A stretch of DNA of 6,953 bases from JAUSKF01 sp964545345 (GTDB taxonomy: Bacteria; Patescibacteriota; Minisyncoccia; UBA6257; WO2-44-18). Where the stretch lies: positions 1 through 6,953 of the forward strand of contig CAZJFE010000033.1 in assembly GCA_964545345.1 (NCBI GenBank), in the 5' to 3' direction. The notes beneath the pieces were generated by a model, which saw only the letters and a program-made list of their open reading frames with translations, made no database searches and had not been told where the DNA came from. This document shows positions 4,600 through 6,953 of this stretch, piece by piece (position 1 is the first letter of the stretch; each line of letters starts with the position of its first letter). The translations under genes and the position numbers were made by a program.

Positions 4600-6493
4600 A
4601 ATACTCAAACTCCTGAGCGCCGCTCTCTTTCCAATGGAAACCCTCCGGAGCGACTAAACTAACCTCTAAACTTCCGCCCACCCCGGATTGCTTGTCAAAA
4701 ACGAACTGATATTTGCCAAAGGAGTTCGGATCAGCAGCATTATCGCGAGAGTAATCCAACGTCAGCTTACCCTTCTCCCCCGCCTTCACATACAACCAAT
4801 TGGCGAATAAAGATTTCCCAAACGGAAATTCAGATTCTTCAAATAAAGCCAGATCCCGATCAGTCGCGTAATCATCATGCTTACTATAATCTACGGCCGG
4901 CTGAATTTTCCTCGCCACGTTCCCACTGACTTTTTCCAAATGAGAACTCGGAGTGGTATAAACCTGTAAGTAATCTCGGTTGGTCGCCTTGTACCACCAT
5001 TCGTCTGACGAAATGCCGGAGTGTGATCGGGTAATATTTAATTTATTGGAAACACTGCCATCATTGTTGATGACCGAGTGAAGAGAAATCTTTTGGTCCA
5101 CCATCGCGTCGCTTTTCCCGCCGGCGACGTTGGTATTCACCACTGCCAAGTATTCTCCAACAAAATCTTTTGGTAGCTCATAAACCTCGCCAGCCGCTCC
5201 TAATTCCCTGGCATAACGTTGAATAACCGGATCTTTAAAATAAACTAATAAATCCTTCTGCGAAAATCGCTTAGCCATTTTCTCCAATAAAGAATTCTTT
5301 TGCTCTTCACTTAATTGAGCGATCTTCCCAAAAATCATCGGCGCCAGCGTCTTAATGATCTTCTTGGGATCGCCTTTGGCTTTATCCTTGCCCGCCTCCA
5401 CCTCCCTCTGAACTTCCCGCAAGAAATTCTCTCCGGTAATCGTCAAATTATATTCGGGCATCTCAAACGGACCGGTAATCTCAACCAGATCCCGGATCAC
5501 CTCAACATTCACCGCTAACGCCCCGGCAAAGCGGATGCCTCGCTCACTGTATATCTTGGAGGCCTCCAATAGCTCAATCACCTTCCGAGCCGACATCGGG
5601 AAATCAAAAAACCAATTAGCATCTCGGGCCCCCCATTTATCAGTCAAGCTCTGCAATTGCTTGGGCGGTATTAACTTCAGATCCAGCTGACCATCCGGGT
5701 CATAGATGTCGCGCGTTTCAATTTCTAAAAGATTCCCCTGGAACAGCGTGGCGATCGCGTAACTACCGATGAAACCGCCGGACGGACGAATCTCAGAAGG
5801 ATTTTGGAACAACACCAACAAGCGCTGCTTTTTCGGAGCTTCCAGCCAACCGATGAAAGATCCCAAGAATTCTTTAGCGTCTCCCAGCTTGCTATCCAAA
5901 CCGGAAAATTCCTGATCGGCCTGATAGCCGACTTTGGCGGCTTGACCCTTTAGCTTATTGGCTAGCTGATCAATAGTGGAAATTAAATCTTTTATTTTTT
6001 GAAATTTCTGTATCAAAAAAGCTCCTTTTTTATTAATCACCAACGCTAATCCGTTCTTCTTGAGATCTTCTAAGTCCGCGCTCAAAGAAACAGCGTTCTG
6101 ACTTAACTTAAAAAGGTTATCCAAAACCGCCGGAACGGTATTTAGGGGCGTTTGGGAATTTAAAATGGCAATGTCGTCGGAAGCTTTCTGGAAAGAATCT
6201 CTGGCCCCAGACAAATCAAAATTGAACAGAGCGGCGGCTCCCGCTTTGAAATTGTTATAAACTACCGGCCCGGTCTTCTCCGCCTTTTCCTTAAACTGAA
6301 TCAGGTTAAAACCGAAAAAGCCGATCACCAGCAAGAAGACCGCGAAGCTGGCGGCCATCGGTATTTTAAAACTTGGTCTTTTTACCGGTTCGTTGTTCCC
6401 AATCGGTATATAGGGAACATCAATCGGCACCCGGTACACCTTCGGTCCGCGTCTACGCTGTCTCGGCGGACGAATATCAAAATGCTTGTCCAT
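4538..6493 (-). CDS. DUF4012 domain membrane protein
   Basis: A 651-residue protein of unknown function. A basic, proline-rich cytoplasmic N-terminus (residues 1-44, with RQRRR) is followed by one membrane segment at about 46-65 and a long outer part. Residues 75-215 look helical and may form a coiled coil. The DUF4012 signature follows: RLLVLFQNPSEIRPSGGFIG (224-243), then SYAIATLFQGNLLEIETRDI and a DPDGQL loop. The C-terminal part (about 455-651) is rich in beta-strand patterns. DUF4012 proteins are known from Actinobacteria and Patescibacteria and often lie near polysaccharide genes, as here next to a GT4 glycosyltransferase that overlaps its start by 17 bp. A role in envelope or surface-glycan assembly is an inference. 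The start is the ATG at 6493. The 3' end overlaps the opposite pseudouridine synthase gene by 62 bp. Confidence 0.9.
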   Translation of the reverse strand: MDKHFDIRPPRQRRRGPKVYRVPIDVPYIPIGNNEPVKRPSFKIPMAASFAVFLLVIGFFGFNLIQFKEKAEKTGPVVYNNFKAGAAALFNFDLSGARDSFQKASDDIAILNSQTPLNTVPAVLDNLFKLSQNAVSLSADLEDLKKNGLALVINKKGAFLIQKFQKIKDLISTIDQLANKLKGQAAKVGYQADQEFSGLDSKLGDAKEFLGSFIGWLEAPKKQRLLVLFQNPSEIRPSGGFIGSYAIATLFQGNLLEIETRDIYDPDGQLDLKLIPPKQLQSLTDKWGARDANWFFDFPMSARKVIELLEASKIYSERGIRFAGALAVNVEVIRDLVEITGPFEMPEYNLTITGENFLREVQREVEAGKDKAKGDPKKIIKTLAPMIFGKIAQLSEEQKNSLLEKMAKRFSQKDLLVYFKDPVIQRYARELGAAGEVYELPKDFVGEYLAVVNTNVAGGKSDAMVDQKISLHSVINNDGSVSNKLNITRSHSGISSDEWWYKATNRDYLQVYTTPSSHLEKVSGNVARKIQPAVDYSKHDDYATDRDLALFEESEFPFGKSLFANWLYVKAGEKGKLTLDYSRDNAADPNSFGKYQFVFDKQSGVGGSLEVSLVAPEGFHWKESGAQEFEYSNQDLPARVILDLNLEAIPR

Positions 6494-6953
6494 TGAACAA
6501 TTTCAGGGTTTCCAAAGCCGATTTTTGCCAACGAAAACGATCGGCATTGGCTAATCCCCGTTTGATTAAACTATCCCGCAAAACTTGATTTTCCGCCAAT
6601 TGACTCATTTGCTCAACCAACTGATCAATTTTCCAAGGATCCGTATAAACCGCGGATTCTCCCAAAACCTCCGGCAAAGAAGTACGATTGGCGGCGATCA
6701 CCGGACAGCCGCAGGCCTGCGCCTCAATCGGCGGGAAGCCGAAACCTTCAAAAAAGGACGGGAAAACAAACATTTTGGCTGAGTTATACAAATCTACCCG
6801 CTCGGCGCTGGAAACCGCCCCTTTGAAAACAATATCTTCTCGGTATGGTGACGACTCGGCGAGACGTAAAACTTCACTATAAAGCCAGCCAAGCCGACCG
6901 GCGATTATCAATTGCCAATCTCCGAACCTAGAATTACTTTTCAGCGCGTTAAA
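6477..6953 (-). CDS. Glycosyltransferase family 4 (group 1), C-terminal part, cut by window edge
   Basis: Transfers a sugar from an activated nucleotide donor to a glycan or lipid acceptor, probably at the cytoplasmic membrane face. Only the last 158 residues are inside the window; the frame stays open to 6953, and the N-terminal acceptor domain is missing. The visible part is the donor-binding Rossmann domain. LIIAGRLGWLYSEV is a typical GT4 opening strand, VFKGAVSSAERVDLYNSAKM precedes the sugar-binding region, and FFEGFGFPPIEAQACGCPVI contains the E-x7-E motif (fragment residues 69 and 77). The ending is a helical tail, RFRWQKSALETLKLF. The stop TGA lies inside the start of the DUF4012 gene (17-bp overlap), so the two are one operon. 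Donor and acceptor are not predictable; GRLGWLY-type enzymes often transfer mannose, which is only a hint. Confidence 0.92.
   Translation of the reverse strand, partial: FNALKSNSRFGDWQLIIAGRLGWLYSEVLRLAESSPYREDIVFKGAVSSAERVDLYNSAKMFVFPSFFEGFGFPPIEAQACGCPVIAANRTSLPEVLGESAVYTDPWKIDQLVEQMSQLAENQVLRDSLIKRGLANADRFRWQKSALETLKLFNGQAF

Noticed and set aside
4615..4625. GAGC-GCC-GCTC followed by CTCTTT as a terminator for the pseudouridine synthase gene
   Set aside because: The stem is only 4 bp with a poor T-run, and it lies inside the DUF4012 coding sequence.
6477..6479. TGA read as a sense codon (alternative code known in some Patescibacteria)
   Set aside because: TGA ends the glycosyltransferase at a normal length and inside the next gene's start, and no in-frame TGA interrupts any conserved domain.
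1..6953. CRISPR array, transposon, integrase, toxin-antitoxin or defence system
   Set aside because: No regularly spaced repeats, transposase or recombinase motifs, or defence-type domains were found on either strand.

Overview
The window looks like a chromosomal fragment of a Patescibacteria (Candidate Phyla Radiation)-type bacterium. This is inferred from gene content and style, not from a search. The clues are a large single-pass DUF4012 protein next to a family-4 glycosyltransferase, a two-gene unit with a PilO-like protein, tRNA genes without an encoded CCA end, several genes without a Shine-Dalgarno site, and very tight packing with overlapping genes. TGA works as a stop at the end of the glycosyltransferase, so the standard bacterial code appears to be in use.

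Left part (1-2113): on the minus strand, dprA (1033-2076) is followed after one base by topA (1-1031, running off the window). This is a common bacterial gene pair. The 38-bp gap upstream of dprA (2077-2114) appears to hold two back-to-back promoters that share nearly the same -10 box.

Middle part (2115-3290): on the plus strand, a PilO-like type IV pilus assembly protein (2115-2645) and a 63-residue single-pass membrane protein (2648-2839) end in a perfect hairpin terminator. Facing them on the minus strand is a tRNA-Ile(GAT) / tRNA-Val(GAC) pair with its own promoter and terminator. The roughly 130 bp between the two terminators carries no credible gene, but it holds several hairpins and a 16-bp direct repeat of the tRNA-Val 3' end.

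Right part (3291-6953): on the plus strand are a GmhB-like HAD phosphatase (3291-3836, TTG start), a terminator, and an RluA-family pseudouridine synthase (3874-4599). Converging on them from the right is a minus-strand envelope operon. It comprises the C-terminal end of a GT4 glycosyltransferase (6477-6953), overlapping by 17 bp with a 651-residue DUF4012 membrane protein (4538-6493). The 3' end of the latter overlaps the pseudouridine synthase gene by 62 bp.

Taken together these are housekeeping genes (DNA topology, DNA processing, tRNAs, RNA modification) mixed with surface genes (pilus, heptose/glycan, DUF4012). I see no CRISPR array, transposase, integrase, toxin-antitoxin or defence system. 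The most interesting signals are the shared promoter between dprA and pilO, and the duplicated tRNA 3' end with its hairpin-rich spacer. No stretch longer than 300 bases lacks a gene.
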